The translations under genes were made by a program, and so were the position numbers. This document shows, one piece after another, positions 52,319 to 60,422 of a stretch of DNA of 64,000 nucleotides (position 1 is its first letter; every line of letters starts with the position of its first letter). The notes under the pieces are model-generated. The model saw only the letters and a program-made list of their open reading frames with translations, ran no database searches and was not told where the DNA came from. This stretch comes from Brevibacterium epidermidis NBRC 14811 (GTDB lineage Bacteria; Actinomycetota; Actinomycetes; Actinomycetales; Brevibacteriaceae). The stretch spans positions 434,001 through 498,000 of the forward strand of contig NZ_BCSJ01000003.1 of NCBI RefSeq assembly GCF_001570805.1. Direction: 5' to 3'.

Positions 52319-53512
52319 ATGACACAGACCGAACAGATCCCCGCCGAGGCGGTCATCCACAATGCGTGCATCCTCGACGGTGATCGAGCGACGTTCACCG
52401 AGGCGAGCGCTGACACGTGGATCGTGATCGCCGAAGGAACGGTCGTTGCACGGGGCCGCGGGGACGGCTGGAAGGACAGGGCTGCCTCGGCGCAGGGCGA
52501 GGTCATTGATGCGGCCGGCGGGTTCGTCGCTCCCGCATTCGTCGACATCCACTGCCATGGTGCGGGCGGTGCGAGTGCCGAGGGCGGGGCCGACGCGATC
52601 GACGCGATCCTTGACGTCCATCGGGCTCATGGCACCGGCAAGCTCGCTCTGTCATACGTTTCAAACACGATCGAGGGGCTGTGCCGGTCGCTGCGCGCGG
52701 GGGCAGGTCTTGTCCGCGATCGGGCGATGGTCATGGGTCTGCATGCCGAAGGTCCGTTCCTGTCGCCGGACTTCAAGGGCGCGCACGCACCCGAGGTACT
52801 CACTTCGCCGACCCCGGAGGCGGTCGAAGCGATCCTCGAGGCGGCCGATGGAACTCTCGCGCAGATCACCATCGCACCCGAGCTTCCCGGTGCCCTCGAT
52901 GCGATCGCTCGATTCTCTGCTGCAGGGGTGCGCGTGGCCGTCGGTCACACTGCCGCCGACTACGAGCTGACGGCGCAGGCGTTCGACGCTGGGGCGAGCA
53001 TCCTCACCCACGCGTTCAATGCGATGCCCGGCATCCACCACCGCGCCCCGGGGCCGGTCCTGGCTGCGGCCGAGGCCGAGCACGTCACCGTCGAACTCAT
53101 CAATGATGGTGTCCACGTCGTCGCGCCCGTCGCGCAAATGCTTCACGACCTCGTGCCCGGACGGCTGGCGCTCATCACCGATGCCATGGCCGCAACCGGT
53201 CTGCACGATGGGAACTATCATCTCGGTTCGCTCCCGGTCGAGGTCACGGATTCGGTGGCGCGTCTGGTCACCTCGGACGGCACTCAGGGTGCCATCGCGG
53301 GGTCCACGCTGACGATGGACGATGCCGTAAAGCGGGCCGTCGCCGAGGTGGGACTCAGCCCGTTCGACGCTGTGCAGGCCGCGAGCCTCGTGCCCCTGCG
53401 GGCTGTGGGAGGTGCTGCTGATGACAGCAGCCTGTTGGCGGTCGGAATGCCGGCTGACTTGTTGCTCCTCGACGAGGGCATGAACATTCGGGGCTCGCGA
53501 CTCGGCGGTTGA
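52319..53512 (+). CDS. nagA: N-acetylglucosamine-6-phosphate deacetylase
   Basis: 397 aa from the ATG at 52319, with GAAGGA five bases upstream; the frame is open to 52286. Amidohydrolase motifs: FVDIHCHGAGG (metal His pair), GLHAEGPFLSPDFKGAH, VAVGHTAADYE, LTHAFNAM, and the catalytic Asp in LITDAMAATG. It converts GlcNAc-6-phosphate to glucosamine-6-phosphate and acetate in amino-sugar recycling. No nagB or PTS gene is adjacent. It is convergent with the DUF222 gene; the 157 bp between them contain only a weak AACCTG/CAGGTT hairpin near 53605. Confidence 0.93.
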   Translation: MTQTEQIPAEAVIHNACILDGDRATFTEASADTWIVIAEGTVVARGRGDGWKDRAASAQGEVIDAAGGFVAPAFVDIHCHGAGGASAEGGADAIDAILDVHRAHGTGKLALSYVSNTIEGLCRSLRAGAGLVRDRAMVMGLHAEGPFLSPDFKGAHAPEVLTSPTPEAVEAILEAADGTLAQITIAPELPGALDAIARFSAAGVRVAVGHTAADYELTAQAFDAGASILTHAFNAMPGIHHRAPGPVLAAAEAEHVTVELINDGVHVVAPVAQMLHDLVPGRLALITDAMAATGLHDGNYHLGSLPVEVTDSVARLVTSDGTQGAIAGSTLTMDDAVKRAVAEVGLSPFDAVQAASLVPLRAVGGAADDSSLLAVGMPADLLLLDEGMNIRGSRLGG

Positions 53513-53669
53513 TTCTGGCTGTGCTTTGCTTGGCTGGGCCGAATCAGGCAGTGCCTGGTTGATCTTCGACGAGTAGGCCGATGCGGTTGCGCCCGTTGAT
53601 CATCTGAACCTGGCTGGGGCAGGTTGAACTTGGAGAATGGGCACAGTCGTCCCTGGAAATTTGGGGCGG

Positions 53670-55370
53670 CTATTTGTCGAACAGAGCGTCGATGATGTCG
53701 TCCGCGATGAAGCGGGCGTGGAGGATCGGCGCACGAGCGGGGTCTTTTGCAGCAGGTGGGATGTAGGCCGGTCGACCGTCGAAGAGCATCCGGGTCTCCC
53801 AATCGCTGCGATCGAGCAAGTGGTGGTGATAGCTGCAGAGCAGTGCGAGGTTGTTGATCTCTGTCTTGCCTCCGAGTGCGTATGGCAGCACATGGTTGGC
53901 GTCGCACCAACCGGGAGGGGCGTCACAGCCCGGGAAGGTGCAGCCTCGGTCGCGGGCGGTGATCACTGCCAGCTGCTTCCGGTTGGCGAAGCGTTGTTCG
54001 GTGGCCACCTGCATCGTCTTGGCCTTGTCGCTCATGAGGTGGAAGAACAGCGAGCCGTTGAGGCCGTTTCTCATCAGTTCCTTGATGGGAATGGGATTGT
54101 CGGCGCCCGTGGTGCCGTGTCCCGTGCCGTTGGCCAGATCTTCGGCGGTGGCGTTGATGACGAGCGCATACGGTGCTCCTGCAGCCGTCCGCTGCTTGTC
54201 GATCGTCGTGACGAGGCCCGCGAATCGTTCGTAGATCCATTCGCGAGCCGAGGGCTGTTCGGCGCTGACGTCGACGAAACCGCCGTCCTCGCGAATGCCT
54301 ACGCCGGGGACGTCGGCCGGATTCCCAGCCGCGCTAACAGCTTTGAGATCGGGTGCCGGAACTCGCTTCGCGTCGTACCGTTCGCCGGAGAGCACTGCAT
54401 CGACGATCTCGAGCAGCTCTTTGTCGGGAAGCGGCGCAAGCGTCCCCTCAGCGGTGGCGGTCGAGGTGTCGGCGCCAGAATTCCAGGCGGTCGCTGCACC
54501 AGAAGTACCGGCCGCCGTGTCGGCCCTGTCTCCTCCAGTTGATTCGGCCCCGCCCTTGTCGGTGTCTCCTGCAGACTGGATCCGTGAGGTCAGCAGTCCA
54601 TTGAGAGTGCCGCCGGTGACGGGGTCGAGCAGTCCACGCAGCTCCCAGTCGCCGTTGGCCTTGGCGCGCATGGACATGTTGTAGGCAGATCGGTCGGCCG
54701 AGTCCTTCGGCTCCGAACCGTCCGGGTCGATGTACCCCATGAGCTTGCTGAAGATCTCACGCAGGTCCTTGAGACGGACCTTGGGCGCGTTGCGGACCAG
54801 TCGCGACTCGACATCGGTGCGGATCGCCTGGCTGACCCACGTGGGCAGCTTTCGCATGCAGTCTTCGATGACGGACGCCTGAGCGGCAGAGATTGTGCAT
54901 GCGTGGAGCGCGTCCGCGACGACCGGGTAGAGAGGTGGCAGTGCCTGTCCGGACATGTCGACACGGCCGCCGAGGTTCTTGGCCATATCGGTCCGACGAT
55001 TCGCCTCCGCGCCGGTGAGGTTGAATCGGTTCTCGATGAGCGACTTCGTCGACTTGGCACCGTAGTCGCTGGGTGTCCCGACGCGCTCGCAGACTGAGAG
55101 CGCAAGCGTCGACAATGCGTCGTTGATGCGTATGATCGCCTCGACTCCATCGGCGAGCATGATGGCCTGGTCAGGTCCCATGGGCCGATCGAACGCGCGC
55201 AGCTCATCTTTGAGACTCATCAGCTGAGTGATTGAAGAAGTGACCTCGGGCGCGAAACGGCTGAGATCTGCCCACTCCTCGTCGGCCAGCAGCGGGTGAC
55301 CACTGGTCTGAGGGGAGTTGTCGGCATCGCGATCTGACTGATCGGAGCTGCGTTCGGGAGTGAGGGTCAT
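53670..55370 (-). CDS. DUF222 / 13E12-type protein with HNH endonuclease domain
   Basis: 566 aa. N-terminal DUF222 region (about 70-340, RIGTPSDYGAKST-like SVCERVGTPSDYGAKSTKSL, EANRRTDMAKNLGG, ACTISAAQASVIEDCM), a variable Gly/Ala/Thr-rich linker (about 270-330), then a C-terminal HNH nuclease: RDRGCTFPGCDAPPGWCDANHVLPYALGGKTEINNL and LLCSYHHHLLD, with zinc-type Cys and the active His. Such 13E12 proteins are highly repeated in actinobacterial genomes; some have been linked to mobile elements but their role is unproven. The AT-rich leader upstream contrasts with the surroundings. Confidence 0.9.
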   Translation of the reverse strand: MTLTPERSSDQSDRDADNSPQTSGHPLLADEEWADLSRFAPEVTSSITQLMSLKDELRAFDRPMGPDQAIMLADGVEAIIRINDALSTLALSVCERVGTPSDYGAKSTKSLIENRFNLTGAEANRRTDMAKNLGGRVDMSGQALPPLYPVVADALHACTISAAQASVIEDCMRKLPTWVSQAIRTDVESRLVRNAPKVRLKDLREIFSKLMGYIDPDGSEPKDSADRSAYNMSMRAKANGDWELRGLLDPVTGGTLNGLLTSRIQSAGDTDKGGAESTGGDRADTAAGTSGAATAWNSGADTSTATAEGTLAPLPDKELLEIVDAVLSGERYDAKRVPAPDLKAVSAAGNPADVPGVGIREDGGFVDVSAEQPSAREWIYERFAGLVTTIDKQRTAAGAPYALVINATAEDLANGTGHGTTGADNPIPIKELMRNGLNGSLFFHLMSDKAKTMQVATEQRFANRKQLAVITARDRGCTFPGCDAPPGWCDANHVLPYALGGKTEINNLALLCSYHHHLLDRSDWETRMLFDGRPAYIPPAAKDPARAPILHARFIADDIIDALFDK

Positions 55371-55560
55371 GGGGATGATTTCCGTTCACCAACATCGTTG
55401 TTGTTGATGACCAGTTTACTCTCCAAAATCATAGAACACCATAGAGAATCGAAAAATAATTCGAATAAACATAGGGTGTTCGTCAATGTTCGACATATAT
55501 AGCAAATCAAGTTGTCGGTGCGGAATCGTGCCCGCTGTCGGCAGTGAGTGCTGAGGCTGG
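55371..55560 (-). promoter_or_regulatory. AT-rich upstream region of the DUF222 gene
   Basis: About 55420-55510 is far more AT-rich than the rest of the window. It holds GAACACC (55434-55440) and GGTGTTC (55475-55481) as an inverted pair with the inner hairpin TCGAA-AAATAA-TTCGA between them. Probably the promoter and control region of the minus-strand gene. Confidence 0.5.
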
Positions 55561-55585
55561 CACCCGGTCGTGGCACGATTGGAGT

Positions 55586-56182
55586 ATGGATGCCCTGCTC
55601 CTCATTGACACAGACGACGCCAGCTACCCCAGCGATGAAGCCATGGAGACCCTCGGCGATATCGTCACTCGCACCCGCGCCGTGGGCGGTGTGCTCATCT
55701 TCGCTTCGACGAAGGCTGACCTCGTCGACACCCCCGACGAGGAGCTGAGCATCTTCGTCCCCGACGAAGAGGACCTCGTGCTCCGCTCCGAGAGCCCCGA
55801 TGTTTTCGAAGGCGTCGACGACCTGGCTGCGGGCCTGCACGACCTGTCCGTTGACCGGATCATCATCGCCGGCGCCGACGCCACTGTGGGGGTGCCCAGC
55901 GCGGGAGCCGGTGGTGCCGCCGCTGACCCCACCGCCGCTGATCCTGCCCCCACTGACCCTGCTACCCAAGATGATGGCGATGCCGACGACAGCGCCTCCT
56001 CGGCGAATGCCCCCGGGGCCGTCTATGCCTCGGCGATGGCGGCCCTTGTGTGCAACTTCGACGTCATCGTCCTCTCTGACTCCACCACCGATCCCGACGG
56101 CAAGCTCGTCACCTGGTCCGATGCCGCCGAAAGAGCCGGTGCCATGGTCAAGAAGACTGCCGACACCTGGCTGCGGATGTAG
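55586..56182 (+). CDS. Isochorismatase-fold protein, degenerate, with low-complexity insert
   Basis: 198 aa from the ATG at 55586 (MDALLLIDTDDASYPS), with GGAG just upstream. The order of strands follows cysteine hydrolases of the isochorismatase group: ALLLIDTDD, GGVLIFASTKADL, VDRIIIAGADATVGV, then YASAMAALVCNFDVIVLSDSTTD. Where active members have a catalytic Cys after the third strand (as in GxxTxxCV) this protein reads ATVGVP, followed by an Ala/Pro/Asp insert of about 45 residues. The catalytic Cys therefore appears missing. Fold assignment is by pattern only. It is divergent from the DUF222 gene. Confidence 0.55.
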   Translation: MDALLLIDTDDASYPSDEAMETLGDIVTRTRAVGGVLIFASTKADLVDTPDEELSIFVPDEEDLVLRSESPDVFEGVDDLAAGLHDLSVDRIIIAGADATVGVPSAGAGGAAADPTAADPAPTDPATQDDGDADDSASSANAPGAVYASAMAALVCNFDVIVLSDSTTDPDGKLVTWSDAAERAGAMVKKTADTWLRM

Positions 56183-56250
56183 GTTCGTCGCCTTCCCGAA
56201 ATGTTTCTACAATGAGTAGAATGTGGGAGCGAGCTGAGAGGGGAGGGCCT

Positions 56251-56946
56251 ATGACCGGATGGACGAAGTCCGTGCGTGCGCTCTTCGCCGCCCTCTTCAC
56301 GACCCTCCTTGCCCTGCTCATGCACCTCGGTGCCGGCGGCTCGGTCTCGATTCCGGGCACCGTCGTCGTCTTCGTTCTTGTCCTGTGGGCGGCCATGATG
56401 GTCGCCGGCCGCCGTCTGGGATACCTCACTCTGGCCGGGCTCCTCGGCCTCGGGCAGGTGCTCATGCACCTGACGATGAGCTGGTCCGCACACACCCTCA
56501 CCCTTGCGGGGACCCACGCGGGCACCGCCCACACCGGAACCGGGCAGACCGGGACCGCAGGCACAGGATCCGCCTCCGCCGAGGCGGCCCTCAACTCCCA
56601 CGCCGGACACATCGTCCCGGCCCCCGGCTCCCTTGATCTCGGTCCGGCCGCATCCGCGCTCGGACACGCGAACCACGGCGCCACCTCGGTGGGGATGATT
56701 ATCGCCCACCTCGTCGCCGTCCTCGTCACCGCCGTGATCCTCAAGCGCGGTGAGGACATCGTCCTCAGCATTCTGCAGCTGGCCCTGGGCCCGGTGATCG
56801 GTGCACTGCGTGCCCTCGCCGAGGCGGCTGGAGTCCTTGCCGACGAACCGTTCCGTAAGCTATGCGCTCAGTTCCGACTGCCGCAGCCGGTCACCTCGGC
56901 GGTGGTCGGTCCGAACTACCGCCGCGGTCCACCCGCACTCGTCTGA
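56251..56946 (+). CDS. Integral membrane protein upstream of the PCuAC/DyP pair
   Basis: 231 aa from the ATG at 56251, with GGGGAGGG just upstream; a longer in-frame ATG at 56212 has none. Four or five hydrophobic segments (ALFAALFTTLLALLMHLGAGG, VVVFVLVLWAAMMVAGRR, LLGLGQVLMHLTMSW, MIIAHLVAVLVTAVIL). A His/Gly/Thr-rich loop in the middle (GTHAGTAHTGTGQTG, NSHAGHIVP, GHANHGATS) could bind metal. I do not recognise the family. Position before a copper chaperone suggests a metal link, but a 438-bp gap separates them. Confidence 0.7.
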   Translation: MTGWTKSVRALFAALFTTLLALLMHLGAGGSVSIPGTVVVFVLVLWAAMMVAGRRLGYLTLAGLLGLGQVLMHLTMSWSAHTLTLAGTHAGTAHTGTGQTGTAGTGSASAEAALNSHAGHIVPAPGSLDLGPAASALGHANHGATSVGMIIAHLVAVLVTAVILKRGEDIVLSILQLALGPVIGALRALAEAAGVLADEPFRKLCAQFRLPQPVTSAVVGPNYRRGPPALV

Positions 56947-57384
56947 CACACCACTCGGCGATCAGACCGCCGACTCACACCCGACTTCCGGGTGACCATC
57001 CATCTTCGGGCGACCGCCGAATCGGCGGCGGCGAGCCCATCGGTGTTAGTCGAACACGTCCGCGCAGATCTCGTGCACAGCCACGAGCATGCTCCGCTCG
57101 CAGGTCATCGCCTGCTCCGCGCATCGGCGCACGAAAGCGCTGCTGGCAGCCGGCCGCGATTCCCGCGTACAGGTACATGCAGGCGCTGCGACCGAGTGCC
57201 GCGCTTTTGAGCGGCAGTGACTCTGCAGCCAGCGACCCGCGTCATCGGGCGGCAGAAAATCTGCAGTCCATGCCCGTGTCGTCAGGCGACAGGTGCCCCG
57301 CGGGGAAATGCATGCGCCATCGGCCGACCGCAACGCGTGCTGGCACGTGCTCGACTGCACCGGAACAACGAAAGTGCAGACACC
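56947..57384. other. 438-bp gap before the PCuAC gene, with repeats and a possible gene remnant
   Basis: On the plus strand GCGGCAG-n-CTGCAG recurs at 57212-57228 and 57250-57265, and a third diverged copy follows near 57288. On the minus strand 57046-57180 reads as a Cys-rich protein end (see next entry). No promoter hexamers are convincing. Confidence 0.45.
57046..57240 (-). pseudogene. Possible remnant of a small Cys-rich protein gene (minus strand)
   Basis: The last about 29 codons before TAA at 57046-57048 read FVRRCAEQAMTCERSMLVAV followed by HEICADVFD, with strong G/C preference at third positions. Just upstream the protein-like reading (SACMYLYAGIAAGCQQR) is in another frame; removing one T from the TTT near 57132 would join them. 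The joined piece has five Cys spaced along helical sequence, which recalls four-helix Cys-rich metal-storage proteins, and it sits beside a copper chaperone gene. No start codon or ribosome binding site can be assigned. It may equally be chance. Confidence 0.3.
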
Positions 57385-58038
57385 ATGCGAAAGAACATCA
57401 CTCTGGCCCTTGCCCTGCCCATCGCCGTCGCCATCGGCTTGGCAGGCTGCGGCCAAAACGACAGCAAGGCCAGCGGTTCAGAACAGAACGACAGCGGCAG
57501 CTCCGCCGCAACCAGCCCCAAGGCAAGCCAGATCGATGCCGAGGCGCTCAGCTTCGACGGCGCCTGGGTCAAGGCCGCCGACGACGGAATGACCGCCGTC
57601 TTCGGGGAACTGCAGAACAACACCGACCACGACATCAAACTCGTCGAAGCGAAATTCGAGGACGCGAAGATGGTCGAACTCCACGAGACCAAAGGCGACG
57701 GCTCGGGTGGAATGTCGATGCAGGAAAAGAAGGGCGGCTTCACCATCCCAGCGGGGGAGAGCCTAGACTTCGAACCCGGAGGCGATCACATCATGATCAT
57801 GGGCCTGCAGAAGGCGATCAAGCCGGGCGAGCAGATCAGCCTCGACCTCGTCACCGCCGACGGTGAGACCGTCGAGGTCACGGCCGTGGCGAAGGAATAC
57901 TCCGGAGCGCAGGAAGACTATGCACCCGGTGAAGCCGAAGGCTCCGGCGACGACCACAGCGAACATGGTGAACACGGTGACGACGGCGACAGCGGAGACC
58001 ACGAGGACTCCGACCACGGAGACCATGGTGACCACTGA
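57385..58038 (+). CDS. PCuAC copper chaperone lipoprotein with His/Asp tail
   Basis: 217 aa from the ATG at 57385. Lipoprotein signal MRKNITLALALPIAVAIGLA then AGC (Cys about 23). Domain with the copper-site residues of the PCuAC family: MTAVFGELQN, MVELHETKGDGSGGMSM and GGDHIMIMG, matching H/M-x-M-x-HxM spacing. The last about 45 residues are nearly all His, Asp, Gly, Glu and Ser (DDHSEHGEHGDDGDSGDHED), a likely extra metal-binding arm. It would carry Cu(I) outside the membrane, for example to cytochrome oxidase. The peroxidase start lies inside its last codons. Confidence 0.93.
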   Translation: MRKNITLALALPIAVAIGLAGCGQNDSKASGSEQNDSGSSAATSPKASQIDAEALSFDGAWVKAADDGMTAVFGELQNNTDHDIKLVEAKFEDAKMVELHETKGDGSGGMSMQEKKGGFTIPAGESLDFEPGGDHIMIMGLQKAIKPGEQISLDLVTADGETVEVTAVAKEYSGAQEDYAPGEAEGSGDDHSEHGEHGDDGDSGDHEDSDHGDHGDH

Positions 58039-59338
58039 GCCCAGTCGCACCGGATTCAGCCGCCGAGGTCTCCTGACCTCGGCGGCCGCCGCCGGCGGTG
58101 CGGGACTCGTCGGTGCCACGGCGGGGTTCGCGCTCGGCCGTGGCCCCGGGTCTCAGGGCACGGGCACCGGTGACGGCGGGCTGCCCCGGCGAGATCTGGA
58201 CGGGGCGAACGGGCCGCAGACCGAGCCGTTCTTCGGCACTCATCAATCCGGGGTCGAGACCCCGACGCAGGCGTACGCGCACTTCATCGCGTTCGCGCTC
58301 AAACCCGGGATCAAGGCCGCCGAGGCGGTGCGCTGGCTGCGGCTGCTCACCGCGGATGCGGCTGCGCTGACTCAAGGGCAGGCGCCGTTGGCCGACTCCG
58401 AATCCGAGCTCGCCGTCGATCCTGCCCGGCTGACGGTGACCTTCGGATTCGGGGGAAAGCTGGTGGCGCTGGCCGGAAAGGAGCACGTCCCGGACTGGCT
58501 GAAGCCCTTGGAGAAGTTCTCGATTGATCGACTCGACGCGGATCGAAGCAAGGGCGACCTGCTCCTGCAGATCTGCGGCGACGATCCGCTGACCTTGGCA
58601 CATGCTCGGCGCATGCTGTTCAAAGACTCGCGCTCGTTCGCCGAGGTGGCCTGGCAGCGGGACGGATTCAGGCGTGCCTACGGCAGCTCGGGGGAGGGGA
58701 AGACCCAACGGAACCTCTTCGGCCAGCTTGACGGCACGGCGAATCCGGGACCCGGGTCCGAGGACTTCGCGCGGATCATCTGGGGGCAGGGCACTGAGAC
58801 CACCGACCCGGTGTTCTCCGCTCGAGGGGAGCCGCCGGCTGACCTCGGAGCACACCTGCCGGCATGGATGCACGGGGGAACGACGCTGGTCCTGCGCGAT
58901 ATCGCCATGAACCTCGACACCTGGGACAAGGCCGACCGTCCAGCCAGGGAGTTCTCGGTCGGGCGGACCATGGACACCGGGGCGCCGCTGTCGGGAAAGG
59001 ACGAATTCGACGTTCCGGACTTCACCGCCGTCGATGAGCGCGGACTGACGAAGATCTCGCAGGTTGCGCATATCGCCCGTGCCCGCGACGGACTGGGCCC
59101 GGAGGTGCAGATCCACCGGCGCACGTTCAACTACGAGACCGGCGCGGGTGGAGATTCGGGGCTGCTGTTCGCATCCTTCCAAGCCGATATCGAGCGACAG
59201 TTCCTGCCGATCCAACGCCGCCTCGCCGAGGTGGACCTGCTCAACGAATGGACGACCCCGATCGGGTCGACCGTGTGGGCGATCCCGCCCGGAGCGACGG
59301 AAGACGGGTATGTCGGCCAGGAGCTGTTCGAAGGGTGA
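58025..59338 (+). CDS. Tat-exported dye-decolorizing peroxidase (EfeB/DyP type)
   Basis: 437 aa from the ATG at 58025; a GTG one codon on (58028) is equally possible. Twin-arginine signal FSRRGLLTSAAAAGGAGLVG. DyP hallmarks: GQLDGTANPGPGSED (the GxxDG loop with the distal Asp), WMHGGTTLVLRDIAM (distal Arg), and the proximal heme His in QIHRRTFNYE. The C-terminus GLLFASFQADIERQFLPIQRRL is typical. It overlaps the PCuAC gene by 14 bases, so copper chaperone and heme peroxidase are made together. It is the EfeB-like group, but no efeU/efeO genes are next to it. Confidence 0.93.
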   Translation: MVTTEPSRTGFSRRGLLTSAAAAGGAGLVGATAGFALGRGPGSQGTGTGDGGLPRRDLDGANGPQTEPFFGTHQSGVETPTQAYAHFIAFALKPGIKAAEAVRWLRLLTADAAALTQGQAPLADSESELAVDPARLTVTFGFGGKLVALAGKEHVPDWLKPLEKFSIDRLDADRSKGDLLLQICGDDPLTLAHARRMLFKDSRSFAEVAWQRDGFRRAYGSSGEGKTQRNLFGQLDGTANPGPGSEDFARIIWGQGTETTDPVFSARGEPPADLGAHLPAWMHGGTTLVLRDIAMNLDTWDKADRPAREFSVGRTMDTGAPLSGKDEFDVPDFTAVDERGLTKISQVAHIARARDGLGPEVQIHRRTFNYETGAGGDSGLLFASFQADIERQFLPIQRRLAEVDLLNEWTTPIGSTVWAIPPGATEDGYVGQELFEG

Positions 59339-59345
59339 GAGAACG

Positions 59346-59387
59346 GTGCGGCCGACGGACCCGCAGAAGCGGGTTCGGCGGCCGCAC
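59346..59387. terminator. Hairpin between the DyP gene and the binding-protein gene
   Basis: 19-bp arms 59346-59364 and 59369-59387 with two mismatches and loop AGAA, 7 bp after the DyP stop. Convergent genes on both sides make a shared terminator likely. Confidence 0.8.
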
Positions 59388-59440
59388 CGATTCGGTGAAG
59401 TGAGGTGAAGCGCCTCAGGGCGCCGACCGAGTTAGGAACT

Positions 59441-59540
59441 CAGTGGGTGATCCCAGCGCTACGCCGGTGATCCCGAGTTTCAGTTGGAGGTCCCGAACCA
59501 CATTCGTTGGTCCCGATGCTCAGTCAGTGATCTCGGAGTC
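59441..59540. repeat. Five-unit tandem array with exact 20-bp period
   Basis: Units start at 59441, 59461, 59481, 59501 and 59521. Core bases repeat in register: GGTGATCCC, GGTGATCCC, GGAGGTCCC, GTTGGTCCC, AGTGATCTC, each after a variable five-base lead. Similarity falls off at the edges. The last unit covers the stop codon and end of the minus-strand binding-protein gene. Function unknown. Confidence 0.85.
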
Positions 59541-60422
59541 GAAGGCCTTCGGGTTGTCCTTGACCCACTGGTCGACGGCGTCGCCTTCCTGGCCTTCTTC
59601 ATACTCGTTGACGATGAGGTCCTCGAGCTCTCCGTAGGTTTTGTCGTCGAGCTTGATCCCCTTGATGAGCTCGGACGCTTCGGGGAAATCATCGCTGAAG
59701 CCTTCGGTGCCGAGGAAGTGCATCTTCTCCGGATCGCCCATCGCGTTCTTCGGATCCTTGAGGTCCTTGACGTCGAAGGCGTTGTTCGCCCAGAACGGAC
59801 GCCACAGGGTGACGACGATGTCGTCTTTCGCGTCGATGGCATTGCCCAGTTCCGTGAGCATGGCCGGGGTCGAAGATGTGACGAGTTCGAAGTCCTTCTC
59901 CAAGCCGTACTCCGGCATCATCGAATCCTTCGTCACCTTTGTGAGACCGGCCCCGGGTTCGATGCCGACAATCTTGCCGTCGAACTTGTCGGCGTTGTCC
60001 TTGAGCTCATCTATCGAATCGATGTCGACGTAGTCGGGCACGACGATCGTGTTCTGCGCCTTGTCGTAGTAAGTGCTGATGTCCTCGATCTTGTCGCCGT
60101 ACTCATCCATGTACTGCTTGTGGGTCTTCTCCGGCCAAGCGGACGGGTAGATGTCGATGTCGCCGTTCGCGACTCCGGCATAGAGGATCGCGGCCTCTGA
60201 GATCGTCTCCAGTTCGGGCTCGTAGCCGAGCTTCTCGAGCTGGTCCTCGAGCAGGAACGCGGTGCTGCGGCTGTCGGACCACGAAGAGATGTAGCCGATC
60301 TTGATCTTGCCCTTGTCACCGTCGGAGCCGGAATCCTTGCTGGCTTCCTGAGAGCACCCGGTCAGGGCGAGGCCCAGAGCTGCGCAGGCGGCGACGACGG
60401 TGGTGATTGTGCGTGATTTCAT
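59520..60422 (-). CDS. Glycine betaine/quaternary amine ABC transporter substrate-binding lipoprotein (copy 1)
   Basis: 300 aa from the ATG at 60422, with GAGGAAA upstream. Lipoprotein signal ALGLALTGC (Cys about 22), then the OpuAC/ProX-like binding fold: IGYISSWSDSRSTAFLLEDQ, GDIDIYPSAWPEKTHKQYMD (substrate-cage Trp residues), IVGIEPGAGLTKVTKDSM, and VVTLWRPFWANNAFDVKDL. It is a close paralogue of the protein at 61477 and sits apart from the permease, behind ogt, with its own promoter and palindromic operator at 60517. It captures an osmoprotectant outside the membrane for the permease. Confidence 0.92.
   Translation of the reverse strand: MKSRTITTVVAACAALGLALTGCSQEASKDSGSDGDKGKIKIGYISSWSDSRSTAFLLEDQLEKLGYEPELETISEAAILYAGVANGDIDIYPSAWPEKTHKQYMDEYGDKIEDISTYYDKAQNTIVVPDYVDIDSIDELKDNADKFDGKIVGIEPGAGLTKVTKDSMMPEYGLEKDFELVTSSTPAMLTELGNAIDAKDDIVVTLWRPFWANNAFDVKDLKDPKNAMGDPEKMHFLGTEGFSDDFPEASELIKGIKLDDKTYGELEDLIVNEYEEGQEGDAVDQWVKDNPKAFDSEITD

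Noticed and set aside
53670..55370. DUF222/HNH gene as a restriction or anti-phage system
   Set aside because: No methylase, helicase or partner gene nearby, and 13E12 proteins are common throughout actinobacterial genomes with no established defence role.
57217..57384. Longer N-terminus for the PCuAC protein
   Set aside because: The extra 56 residues are not protein-like and would hide the lipoprotein signal peptide that begins at 57385.
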